From contig JADGQZ010000013.1 of assembly GCA_017881345.1 (NCBI GenBank), forward strand, positions 1 to 33,796: a stretch of DNA of 33,796 nucleotides. The letters run 5' to 3'. Position numbers and translations under genes: made by a program. Source of the DNA: Myxococcaceae bacterium (GTDB lineage: Bacteria; Myxococcota; Myxococcia; Myxococcales; Myxococcaceae). Shown piece after piece: positions 1 through 7,294 of this stretch (positions within the stretch are counted from its first letter, which is position 1; each line of letters begins with the position of its first letter). The notes under the pieces are model-generated. The model had not been told where the DNA came from, did not search any database, and saw nothing but the letters and a program-made list of their open reading frames with translations.

Positions 1-287
1 ATCTGCTGCTCCTGATGACGGTGAACCCCGGGTTCGGGGGGCAGAAGTTCATCCACGAGGTGATGCCGAAGCTCGCGCGGGCGCGTTCGCTCATCCAGCA
101 GCGGGCGCCGCGGTGCGAGCTCGAGGTCGACGGCGGAGTGGACCTGACCACCGGGCCCATCGCTGCGGCCGCCGGGGCGGACGTCCTGGTCGCCGGCACC
201 TGCGTCTTCGCCCACCCCGGTGGCCCGGGCGCCGGCGTGCGCGCGCTTCGCGAGGCGGTGAAGCGCGGGCCAACGGCAGTCGTCTAG
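1..287 (+). CDS. rpe: Ribulose-phosphate 3-epimerase, C-terminal part (5' end outside window)
   Basis: Interconverts D-ribulose 5-phosphate and D-xylulose 5-phosphate in the pentose phosphate and Calvin pathways, in the cytoplasm. Only the last 95 or so residues are present; the reading frame is open from the window edge (Leu codons precede the ATG at 15, which is internal). The family signatures of the late TIM-barrel strands are all visible: VNPGFGGQKF (loop 6, phosphate side), ELEVDGGVD (the Asp of VDGG is the second catalytic acid/base of the family) and GADVLVAGTCVF (loop 8 phosphate site). It ends with TAG, 38 bases before the next start on the same strand. Family assignment is very secure; nothing can be said about its start or upstream partner. 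Confidence 0.96.
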   Translation, partial: LLLLMTVNPGFGGQKFIHEVMPKLARARSLIQQRAPRCELEVDGGVDLTTGPIAAAAGADVLVAGTCVFAHPGGPGAGVRALREAVKRGPTAVV

Positions 288-325
288 AGCGCTTGACCGC
301 GTGGCGGTTGGTGCGGAGCCGGCGG

Positions 326-1073
326 ATGCGAACTCGACTCGGGATCCTCCTCCTTCTGACCCTGGTCTTGTTGCCCGCAGTCACATTCGCGATGGGCGCC
401 AAGCTCCGCCTGGCGCTGGTATCGATTTCGCAGATCACCTCGCCAGACTTCCTTCCGAACGTCGTTCTCTATTCCGATGGAACGCTCGTTCGTTGGGACA
501 GGCAGAAGACCAAGTTCGAGGCATGCCGAGTCACTGAGGCACAGGCTCGGAGGTTGGCGAACCTTGACGAGCTCAGGAAGCTGTCGCGGTCCTATGAGCC
601 CTCTGCGGTGCTCGAGGACCGAGGGTGGCGTCTGGCGTTCGCCGACGGAGGGGTCATTCGGTTGATCCGAGCCCAGGAGTCTTCCGAGGACGCAGCTCCT
701 TTCCATCAGTTCCGGCAAAGGCTCCTGGACTTCCGGTGCAAACACCCCGAAATCTGGTACCCGGCGAAGACGGAGCTCGTGTTCTGGCCCGTCAGAGACA
801 ACGTTCCTTCGCCAGTGATCGACTACCCGGGCGAGTGGCCTCGGCCGGTTCCCCTCGACGCAGGTCCTCTCCATCACTACGGGGCCGCGTTCCACGCCTA
901 CTTGGACGGCAAGCGCTTCTACGATCCGCCATACCGTCGAGGCGCTGACGGATCCGGTGGAGAAGCTCATCTCCTTCGAGGGGCAGCTCCTCGTGGTTAG
1001 GATTCGAGCACCGATGCCCCTGGAGGAACTGTGGGGCGATGCCTCGCTCGACGACAAGGCGCCCGACCCGTGA
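326..1073 (+). pseudogene. Exported protein of unknown function, interrupted by a one-base frameshift
   Basis: The frame opening at ATG 326 encodes a signal peptide (MRTRLGILLLLTLVLLPA, then a TFA-M cleavage region) and a mixed alpha/beta domain with several Trp residues (LVRWDRQ, RGWRLAFADGG, EIWYPAKTELVFWPV). After FYDPPY (about 917-934) this frame turns into Arg/Gly-rich sequence and stops at 998-1000. The frame one base further on, from about 930, reads as ordinary protein: TVEALTDPVEKLISFEGQ, LLVVRIRAPMPLEELW, then GDASLDDKAPDP and TGA at 1071-1073. Removing one C near 926-930 would give a continuous 248-residue protein. The gene looks less GC-rich than its neighbours. No recognised family. 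It could be a true pseudogene, a sequencing error, or a programmed shift; no slippery heptamer is obvious. Confidence 0.7.
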
Positions 1074-1088
1074 TCCGAACCGGTCGCC

Positions 1089-1613
1089 TCAGCTCGCCGT
1101 GTCGTGTCCGAGGGCGCGCTGGGCCTCGGCCACACCCGCGTCGGCCGTGCCGCTCTGGAGCACCTGTACCAGCCGGGCATTCACCTCTCCGAGGCGACGC
1201 GCCAGGATGCGCGCGAGCCCGTGAGCGATCTTCAGCGCGGCGACGTTCCCGCTCGACATCCTTGCCCGCAGCGCCGGGCCAGCAACGCTCGCCAGCGTGA
1301 CCTGCCCGACGGCGAGCGCCGAGGCGCTGCGCTTCCCACCGGCCTCGAGCACGGCCATCTCCCCGAGGACGGCCGGCGCGGAGACGACGGAGAGCACCTG
1401 GTGCTTCCCGGTGGGGTCCTTCTTCACCACCTGTGCCGAGCCGGAGAGCAGGAACACCAGCGCATCTCCCGCGTCTCCCTCCCGGAACAGGGGCAGCTGC
1501 GCCTCGAGGGTCTTCGGCTCGGCGAGCCCGGCGATCTCGGCCAGCTCCGGCGCGGTGAGCCCCGAGAGCAGGGGAACGTGGCGGAGTGCCTCGGCCGTCG
1601 GTCGCTCGCTCAT
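1089..1613 (-). CDS. Stand-alone cyclic nucleotide-binding domain protein
   Basis: 174 residues. Residues 10-130 form a cNMP-binding beta-roll of the CRP/PKA-R type: LFREGDAGDALVFLLSGSA, then the phosphate-binding cassette GEMAVLE (84-90) followed by KRSAS (94-98), whose Arg would contact the cyclic phosphate. A C-terminal helix (about 123-152, ARILARRLGEVNARLVQVL) follows, but there is no helix-turn-helix, kinase or channel segment, so it is a sensor module without its own output domain. Its start codon overlaps the stop of the upstream helicase gene (ATGA, 1613-1610), implying translational coupling. Inference: it may bind cAMP or a related nucleotide and act through a partner, possibly the helicase. 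Nucleotide identity cannot be told from sequence. Confidence 0.92.
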   Translation of the reverse strand: MSERPTAEALRHVPLLSGLTAPELAEIAGLAEPKTLEAQLPLFREGDAGDALVFLLSGSAQVVKKDPTGKHQVLSVVSAPAVLGEMAVLEAGGKRSASALAVGQVTLASVAGPALRARMSSGNVAALKIAHGLARILARRLGEVNARLVQVLQSGTADAGVAEAQRALGHDTAS

Positions 1614-3511
1614 CGGCGCCTCGCGCGCTCCAGCCGGAGCGACTTCTCGCCCCGCTTCTGCCCGTCGAGCTTCTCGAACGCCGGGGCATCCTCCTCGGCG
1701 ACGAAGGCGTAGCTGTAGGTCTGCCGGAGCTCGACCCGCTGCACCTTCCCGGCGGGCGCGCGGAGGCCCTCGAGCATCGAGGTGATGCCCGCGGCAGCGA
1801 GCCCCTCGGCGGTCCCGACGTTCATCCAGAGCCGGACCTGTCCCGGAGTCCCGGCCTCGGCCGTTGCCGGCGGAGACCCCTCCTCGGCGCGGTCCCGCCG
1901 CGGTGGACGCTCGGCGCGCTCCCGGCGCTCACGAGGGGCCGCGGAGCGCTCACCGCGCTCCGGTCTGTCGCGCCGCTCGGGTCGGTCTCCGCGCTCGGTT
2001 CGCTCCTCGCGGCGCGGCCGGTCGCTCCGGCTCCGCTCGCGCTCCCGGGGGGGTCGGATGGGTGCCGGCTCCGGCACCGTGCCACCGGCGGCCTTCAGCT
2101 TCTCCATCCGCAGGTGCCCGAAGAAGAACTTCAGGAGATAGGCGATGGCGTCGTCCGCGTCCGGGCGCTGCTTCAGCTCGCCGGCCAGGCCGAGGTAGCC
2201 CTCGTACACGCTCCCGGCGGCGGCGGACTGGATCTCCCGGACGTGCCGCTCGGTCCACATCGTCATCGCCACTTCCGGCGACGGCATCTCGCGCTTCTCG
2301 AACTTGATGCCGTACTTCTTCTCCAGCACGGTGAACGTGCCCAGCTCGCGCCCGGAGATGAGGTTGAGCGCAGTGCCCTTCTTCCCGATGCGCCCCGTCC
2401 GGCCGACACGGTGCAGGTACACGGCCGGGTCCTCGGGCAGCGAGTAGTTGATGACGTATTGCAGGTCGGAGATGTCGATCCCCCGGGCGGCGATGTCGGT
2501 CGCCACCATGAAGGCGACCTCGCCGCGTTTCACCTTGGCCATCACCCGCTCCCGCTCCTTCTGGGGCAGGTCGCCGTTGAGCAGCTCGGCGTCGAATCCG
2601 TTCCGGTTCAGGACCGCGGTGATCAGTGCGGTGTCGTCCCGGGTGTTGCAGAAGACGATGGCGTTGTCCGGCTCCTCCATCTCCAGCACGTAGATGAGGT
2701 TCCGGGGCTTGGGGTACGCGTCCGTGACGTCGTAGCGGACGTGGTGGATGTGGTCGACGGTGAGGACGTCGCCGGAGAGCATCAGCATCTCGGGCGAGGT
2801 GGTGTACTGGCTGATGAGGTGCTGGATCTCCGGGGGCACCGTGGCGCTGAACAGGAGCACCTGCCGGCCCTTGGGGAGCTGGTCGAGGATCCGGGTGACC
2901 TCCTCGTAGAACCCCTGGTTCAGCATCTCGTCGGCCTCGTCGAGCACGACGTGCCGGCAGCCCTGGAGCTTGAGGTTCTTGCGCCGGATATGGTCGTAGA
3001 CCCGGCCTGGCGTGCCGACCACGATGGGGGAGCCGCTCTCCAGCGCGTTCTCCTGGTCCTGCATCGACGCGCCGCCGTAGATGGCGGTGACCCGGATGCC
3101 CTTGTACTTGGCGAGGTCCTGCAGCTCGGCTGCGACCTGAAGCGCCAGCTCCCGGGTGGGGCAGAGGACGAGGGCCCGGACGGCCTTGTCCTCGGGGTCC
3201 ATCTTCTCCAGCAGGGGGAGCCCGAAGGCGGCAGTCTTCCCCGTCCCGGTCTTGCTCCGGACGATGAGGTCCTTGCCCTGCATCACCGGGTCGAAGGCCT
3301 GGGCCTGGACCGGGGTGGGGTGGGTGTAGCCGCGGTCGACCAGAGCGCGGCGGATCTCCGGGGAGAGGGCCAGGTCCTCGAATCCAACCTCGGCCAGGTA
3401 CTCGGAGGGGAGCCCGGGGGGAGCTGCCTCCGGGGCCGTCCCGGGAGGCGGAGCCACGTCGGTCAGCGCAGGAACTTCGCCGCGATCGGGCGCGGACGGG
3501 TTGTCACTCAT
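1610..3511 (-). CDS. deaD: DEAD-box ATP-dependent RNA helicase (DeaD/CsdA-like) with C-terminal DbpA-type RNA-binding domain
   Basis: 633 residues from ATG 3511 (MSDNPSAP); an in-frame extension to 3814 is rejected because it runs through the divergent sigma-factor gene. Helicase motifs in order: Q motif (GYTHPTPVQ, Gln69), Walker A SKTGTGKT (86-93), PTRELALQV (118-126), TPGR (167-170), DEAD (191-194), SAT (222-224), IVFCNTRDD, ATDIAARGIDI, HRVGRTGR. Residues about 495-560 are an Arg/Glu/Pro-rich linker with repeated RPER/RRDRPER units, typical of a disordered RNA-contacting tail. The last 65 residues match the DbpA RRM-like domain (VRLWMNVGTAEGLA). Family members unwind rRNA or mRNA during ribosome assembly and cold adaptation. 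It is divergent from the sigma-factor gene and coupled by ATGA to the CNBD gene downstream. Confidence 0.96.
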   Translation of the reverse strand: MSDNPSAPDRGEVPALTDVAPPPGTAPEAAPPGLPSEYLAEVGFEDLALSPEIRRALVDRGYTHPTPVQAQAFDPVMQGKDLIVRSKTGTGKTAAFGLPLLEKMDPEDKAVRALVLCPTRELALQVAAELQDLAKYKGIRVTAIYGGASMQDQENALESGSPIVVGTPGRVYDHIRRKNLKLQGCRHVVLDEADEMLNQGFYEEVTRILDQLPKGRQVLLFSATVPPEIQHLISQYTTSPEMLMLSGDVLTVDHIHHVRYDVTDAYPKPRNLIYVLEMEEPDNAIVFCNTRDDTALITAVLNRNGFDAELLNGDLPQKERERVMAKVKRGEVAFMVATDIAARGIDISDLQYVINYSLPEDPAVYLHRVGRTGRIGKKGTALNLISGRELGTFTVLEKKYGIKFEKREMPSPEVAMTMWTERHVREIQSAAAGSVYEGYLGLAGELKQRPDADDAIAYLLKFFFGHLRMEKLKAAGGTVPEPAPIRPPRERERSRSDRPRREERTERGDRPERRDRPERGERSAAPRERRERAERPPRRDRAEEGSPPATAEAGTPGQVRLWMNVGTAEGLAAAGITSMLEGLRAPAGKVQRVELRQTYSYAFVAEEDAPAFEKLDGQKRGEKSLRLERARRR

Positions 3512-3593
3512 CGAGCACCCGCTTAATCCCTCCCACACACCCTGGCAATCGCGCAGGCCGGGGGTCCTGCTAGAAGAAGTCGACCGCTCCTCC
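3512..3593. promoter_or_regulatory. Divergent promoter region between helicase and sigma-factor genes
   Basis: Eighty-two bases separate the two start codons, so both promoters must lie here or inside the opposing gene. I cannot identify convincing -35/-10 hexamers. A purine stretch AGAAGAAG (about 3572-3579) precedes the sigma-factor ATG at a longer than usual distance, and GGGAGGGA on the minus strand lies about 17 bases from the helicase ATG. Neither gene therefore has an ideal ribosome binding site. Confidence 0.5.
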
Positions 3594-4748
3594 ATGGCCC
3601 GCCCCCCGAAAAAGCGAGCGATACCGAGCCGCAAGCCGGCTGCGAAGGCAACGGCTCCATCGGCGCGCCCTGCGCCCCGCCCCCCGGCACCGCGGCCCGT
3701 GACGCGGCGGAAGCGCCCGGCACCCGCGGCGGAGGTGGTCCGGGAGGCCCGGCCCGAGGAGGAGGAGGTCGACGAGGCCTCCGAGCCCGCCGAGCCGGAG
3801 GTCGAGGAGCTCACCGAGCTCGAGCCGGTGGTGGCAGAGGCCGAGGCAGGAGCACCCGCACCGCCGCGCTCCAGCGGGTCTGGCCTCGCCCGGGCGGACC
3901 CGATGTCGTCCTACATGGCCGAGGTGCAGCGCCATCCGCTGCTCTCGCGCGAGGAGGAGGTCCGCCTGGCCCGTCTGTACCGGGGCCAGGGTGATCTCGA
4001 CGCCGCGGCCCGGCTGGTCTCCGCCAATCTCCGCCTGGTGGTGAAGCTGGCCCACGAGTACCACCGGAATCCCCTCGCGCTGCTGGACCTGGTGCAGGAG
4101 GGGAACATCGGGCTGATGCAGGCGGTGAAGAAGTTCGATCCGGAGCGGGGAGTGAAGCTCTCCACCTACGCGGCCTGGTGGATCCGCGCGTACATCCTTC
4201 GCTACATCATGGACAACTGGAGGATGGTGAAGCTGGGGACCACCGAGGCCCAGCGAAAGCTCTTCTTCAAGTTGCGCCAGGAGCAGGAGCGGCTGCTCAA
4301 GCAGGGCTACGAGGCCACCCCGAAGCTGCTCGCCGAGCGGCTCAACGTCACCGAGCAGGACGTGCGGGAGATGGACCAGCGGCTCGGCAACGACGAGATC
4401 TCCATCGACGCGCCGGTGGGCGAGGACGGGGACAGCACCCGCGGCGAGCGCATCCTGCCCTCCAGCGGCTTCCCCGCGGCCGACGAGCGGCTGGCGACCG
4501 AGGAGCTGAAGCACCTGTTCCGGGGCAAGCTCGAGGCCTTCGGCAAGACGCTCGAGGGCAAGGAGAAGTACATCTTCGAGAAGCGGCTGACCGCCGACGA
4601 GCCGATGACGCTCCAGGACATCGGCACGCACTTCGGCTTCTCGCGCGAGCGGGCCCGGCAGATCGAGGCGGCGCTGGTGGACCGGATGCGCCGTTTCGTC
4701 CGGTCGGAGATGCCCGACTTCGATCTGATCGCCGAGCCGAAGCCGTGA
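3594..4748 (+). CDS. RpoH-type (heat-shock family) alternative sigma factor with long N-terminal extension
   Basis: 384 residues from ATG 3594; the frame opens earlier, but the extra residues look non-coding. Region 1.2/2 begins at about residue 101 (ADPMSSYMAEVQRHPLLSRE), followed by LVSANLRLVVKLAHEY, DLVQEGNIGLMQAV (region 2.2), FDPERGVKLSTYAAWWIRAYI (2.3-2.4) and the RpoH-box-like QRKLFFKLR (220-228), which in the family contacts core polymerase. Region 4 ends with a helix-turn-helix (FSRERARQIEAALVDRM). Myxococcal SigB/SigC belong to this group; which paralogue this is cannot be decided. The first 100 residues are atypical: Lys/Arg/Pro/Ala-rich to about 50, then Glu-rich to about 85. The gene is convergent with the next one, with only 7 bases between the stops. 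Confidence 0.93.
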   Translation: MARPPKKRAIPSRKPAAKATAPSARPAPRPPAPRPVTRRKRPAPAAEVVREARPEEEEVDEASEPAEPEVEELTELEPVVAEAEAGAPAPPRSSGSGLARADPMSSYMAEVQRHPLLSREEEVRLARLYRGQGDLDAAARLVSANLRLVVKLAHEYHRNPLALLDLVQEGNIGLMQAVKKFDPERGVKLSTYAAWWIRAYILRYIMDNWRMVKLGTTEAQRKLFFKLRQEQERLLKQGYEATPKLLAERLNVTEQDVREMDQRLGNDEISIDAPVGEDGDSTRGERILPSSGFPAADERLATEELKHLFRGKLEAFGKTLEGKEKYIFEKRLTADEPMTLQDIGTHFGFSRERARQIEAALVDRMRRFVRSEMPDFDLIAEPKP

Positions 4749-4755
4749 ACCGCGC

Positions 4756-6177
4756 TCAGAGCGGCTGGATCTTCAAGTTGTCGAAGTAGACCTTCGACTC
4801 CCACCCCGAGAACCCGAAGGAGCGGTGCCCCGCGCCCCGGAGCGGGTCCGGATCGTCGAAGGTGAGGAAGGGCTGGCCATCGACCAGCCAGGTGAGGACC
4901 CGGCCCTGCCGGCGAATGGTCCAGTGGTACTTCCGTCCGGGGACGACCGGAGGCTCGGCGCGCGTCACGCGGTCGGCGGCATGCTCGTGCTGCCGCGCGA
5001 TGGCAGAGAGGGTGTTGCGCCAGCCGCCCATGACCAGGACGTAGCCGGTCGCGTCGTACGCGGCGCGGGGATCGCCGCGATGGAAGGACTGTCCGTCGCC
5101 GAAGACCTCGACCTTCATGTCCCCCTCGGGGCTGTCGGTCCACACGTCGAGGTCGATGACCACGTCGTCGGGGATGGGCTTCCGGAGCCACACCGGGTGG
5201 TTGTGTGCGCGCTGGACGACCAGCGCCCCGTTCTCGATCGAGACGGCGGCCGGGTCGGTGGCGAGCCAGTCCGGTCCCAGCTGGGTGCGGGAGAAGTCGT
5301 CGGAGAACGGGCCGGGCGCCGGCTCGGGCGGGGCTGCGGCGAGGGTGGCGAAACCGCCACCGCCGGCGGGCGTGACGCGGAGGTCGTCGTAGTACACGTC
5401 CCACTCGCCGCTCGACAGGCCGAGGCGGTCGTGGCCCGGTCCGGTGAGGGGGAAGGGGTCGTTCATCTCGGCCATCAGCCGGCCGTCCACGCTCCACCGC
5501 AGCACCGAGCCACGGCGCTCGAAGCGCATCCGGTACACGTGCGCCGGATCCGGCGTGGTGGGCGGCGCCTCGATGCGCAGCCCCGAGTCCTTGCCGAAGC
5601 CTGCCGAACGGAGGTCACCGGGCACGCGGGCGCGAGAGAGCCACCGCGAGAGCGTGGCCCCGTTCTCGTCCAGGCGGACCAGGCTCGAGCCGACCCGCCC
5701 CGGCGAGCCCATGGGACTCCACGAGCCGAGGATGGCCTGGTAACCGGTGTCCGCGTCGATCCCGTTGCCGAAGAGGGTCACCCGGATCTCGCCATCCGGG
5801 TTGATGGGCCGCGCCGAGACCTCGACCACCACGTCCTGCGGGAGCGCGGCATCCAGCCAGAGCGGGTTGTTCTTGGTGCCCGGCGAGAGGAGCTCGCCGT
5901 TGATGACCCGTGGGTAGCCACCGAACGAGCGGTAATTGCGCGCCACCGTCCCCGGGTCCGAGAAGTCGTCGGAGAAGGGCACGCGCCCCGAGGTCGCCGG
6001 CGGCCGCCGGACCAGCAGGTGAAGGACGGGGAGGTTCACCAGCAGCACGATGGCGGCGAGGACCAGCCACCCCCTCCGGCCGAGCGGTGCCGGCCGCCAG
6101 CCCGTCACCGGTGCCGGCTCCCCGGTCGCCACCTCGGTGTTCGCCGCCTCGGCTGCGCTGGCCTGGCGCCGCTTCAC
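4756..6177 (-). CDS. Membrane-anchored protein with two tandem LamG/DUF1080-like beta-sandwich domains
   Basis: 473 residues from GTG 6177, which overlaps the upstream stop as GTGA. A cytoplasmic N-terminus of about 36 residues is followed by one transmembrane segment (WLVLAAIVLLVNLPVLHLLV, about 37-56); the rest should be outside the membrane. Two homologous domains follow, each opening with FSDDFS (about 68 and 292) and sharing INGELL/IENGAL, PLWL/PVWL, PQDVVVEV/PDDVVIDL, a GY-Q/GYVL strand, a W-VDG turn and a final VYYDDLRV/VYFDNLKI strand. This resembles the concanavalin-like fold of 3-keto-disaccharide hydrolase/DUF1080 and LamG proteins, which bind or cleave glycans; catalytic function is not demonstrated. 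It probably works with the TPR/TM protein encoded just upstream. Confidence 0.85.
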   Translation of the reverse strand: MKRRQASAAEAANTEVATGEPAPVTGWRPAPLGRRGWLVLAAIVLLVNLPVLHLLVRRPPATSGRVPFSDDFSDPGTVARNYRSFGGYPRVINGELLSPGTKNNPLWLDAALPQDVVVEVSARPINPDGEIRVTLFGNGIDADTGYQAILGSWSPMGSPGRVGSSLVRLDENGATLSRWLSRARVPGDLRSAGFGKDSGLRIEAPPTTPDPAHVYRMRFERRGSVLRWSVDGRLMAEMNDPFPLTGPGHDRLGLSSGEWDVYYDDLRVTPAGGGGFATLAAAPPEPAPGPFSDDFSRTQLGPDWLATDPAAVSIENGALVVQRAHNHPVWLRKPIPDDVVIDLDVWTDSPEGDMKVEVFGDGQSFHRGDPRAAYDATGYVLVMGGWRNTLSAIARQHEHAADRVTRAEPPVVPGRKYHWTIRRQGRVLTWLVDGQPFLTFDDPDPLRGAGHRSFGFSGWESKVYFDNLKIQPL

Positions 6178-6431
6178 GTGTGCCCGCTCCGGAGCACGGC
6201 GACCAGCACCAGGAGGATGAAGCAGACGGCGGCCACGGCCCCGTAGACGAGCAGCGGCCAGGCCACGTCGGTCCGGGAGAGGATGTCCCGGGCCTCGGCG
6301 ACCTCCTTCTCCCGGGGGTTGGCGGCCAGGGCCTTCTCGGCCAGGTGCCGGGCGGACACCACGTCACCGGAGGTGAGCGCCAGCTGGGCCCGGCGGAGCG
6401 CGTCGGCGGGTTCGGAGTCGGATGACTTCAT
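6174..6431 (-). CDS. Small TPR-like protein with C-terminal transmembrane segment
   Basis: 85 residues. Residues 8-45 (ADALRRAQLALTSGDVVSAR, HLAEKALAANPREKEVAEAR) form one TPR-like helical hairpin, and residues about 57-81 (WPLLVYGAVAAVCFILLVLVAVL) are a tail-anchoring membrane helix. No Shine-Dalgarno sequence precedes the ATG (the minus strand reads CCTTTCCCCTCC there), so initiation may be leaderless or weak. The stop overlaps the start of the tandem beta-sandwich gene by four bases, suggesting a two-protein inner-membrane unit with a cytoplasmic TPR and an external glycan-binding-like part. The function is unknown. Confidence 0.8.
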   Translation of the reverse strand: MKSSDSEPADALRRAQLALTSGDVVSARHLAEKALAANPREKEVAEARDILSRTDVAWPLLVYGAVAAVCFILLVLVAVLRSGHT

Positions 6432-6544
6432 GGAGGGGAAAGGAACGCCGGAGCCGTCTATACACGCCCTCCGAGGAAGGATGAAGCGCGCCGGCGCCGC
6501 TGTTGCAAGATGGGCGTGCTAAGCCCCGCCCCCTAGCTCCACCG

Positions 6545-7294
6545 ATGGCGTTTCCCTTCTCTCGACGGACCCTCCTCCGGAGCCTGCCGCTCCTCACGGT
6601 GGGCCGCCGTGCGCTGGCGTTCGGTGAGGGCGCGCGCTTCGTGCCCGGCGTCGCCCAGCACGGTGGCCGCTGGGACGGACGGCTGTCGGGGCTCCGCCGG
6701 CTCGCCTGGGAGCTGCAGCGGCGCACCTCGGTGGAGGTGGTCCCGGAGGCACGCGCCCTCGCGCTCACCAGCCCACGGCTCTTCGACCATCCGTTCCTCT
6801 ACTTCGGTGGCGACGGCGAGTTCCCGCCTCTTCCGCTCGCGGAGGTGGAGTCGCTGCGGCGATATCTCACCTACGGGGGCTTCGTCCTCGCGGACGCGAA
6901 CGACGGGAGCGGCGGACGCGGCTTCGACGCCAGCTTCCGCCGCGAGCTGGCCCGGGTGCTGCCCGGCGCGCCGCTCGAGCCGGTGCCGAGCACCCACGTG
7001 CTGTTCAAGACCTTCTTCCTGCTCGACTCGGCGCCCGGCCGCCTCCTGCTCCATCCGCAGCTGCACGCGGTGAACCTCGGGAACCGCGCGGCGGTGGTGT
7101 ACTCGCAGAACGATCTGGCCGGGGCCTGGGAGCGGGACGAGAGCGGCGCCTACGCCTACGAGGTCTCCCCCGGGGGTGAGCCCCAGCGCGAGCTCGCGGT
7201 GCGCGTCGGCATCAACGTCTGCATGTACGCGCTCTGCCTCGACTACAAGGACGACGCGGTTCACCTGCCGCTCATCCTCAAGAAGCGGAGATGA
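6545..7294 (+). CDS. DUF4159 domain protein with twin-arginine-like signal
   Basis: 249 residues from ATG 6545. The N-terminus FSRRTLLRSLPLLTVGRRAL has a twin-arginine motif followed by a hydrophobic stretch, suggesting Tat export. The body has DUF4159 features: RWDGRLSGLRRLAWELQRRT, FLYFGGDGEFPPL, a GGFVLADANDG turn and the C-terminal NVCMYALCLDYKDDAVHLP. DUF4159 is a glutamine-amidotransferase-like fold of unknown activity, usually encoded beside VWA, DUF58 and MoxR ATPase genes. Here only the VWA partner is present, overlapping by ATGA (7291-7294). It is divergent from the TPR/tandem-domain pair. Confidence 0.88.
   Translation: MAFPFSRRTLLRSLPLLTVGRRALAFGEGARFVPGVAQHGGRWDGRLSGLRRLAWELQRRTSVEVVPEARALALTSPRLFDHPFLYFGGDGEFPPLPLAEVESLRRYLTYGGFVLADANDGSGGRGFDASFRRELARVLPGAPLEPVPSTHVLFKTFFLLDSAPGRLLLHPQLHAVNLGNRAAVVYSQNDLAGAWERDESGAYAYEVSPGGEPQRELAVRVGINVCMYALCLDYKDDAVHLPLILKKRR

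Noticed and set aside
91-438. 115-codon minus-strand frame opposite rpe
   Set aside because: Arg-rich complement of a clear rpe coding sequence.
1900-2060. Repetitive DNA in the helicase linker as a possible VNTR
   Set aside because: The units are irregular (RPER/RRDR variants) and in frame; they reflect a low-complexity protein tail rather than tandem DNA repeats.
1586-3526. 646-codon plus-strand open frame
   Set aside because: It is the complement of the DEAD-box helicase gene, which has full helicase motifs; the plus frame has no family features and biased Leu/Gly/His composition.
3541-3565. Sigma-54-like CTGGCAATCGCGCAGG upstream of the sigma-factor gene
   Set aside because: The GG-N10-GC rule is not met (GG follows where GC should be), so it is not a -24/-12 promoter. 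The same 11-mer TGGCAATCGCG occurs near 13015 on the minus strand, but an 11-base match is expected by chance in a window this size.
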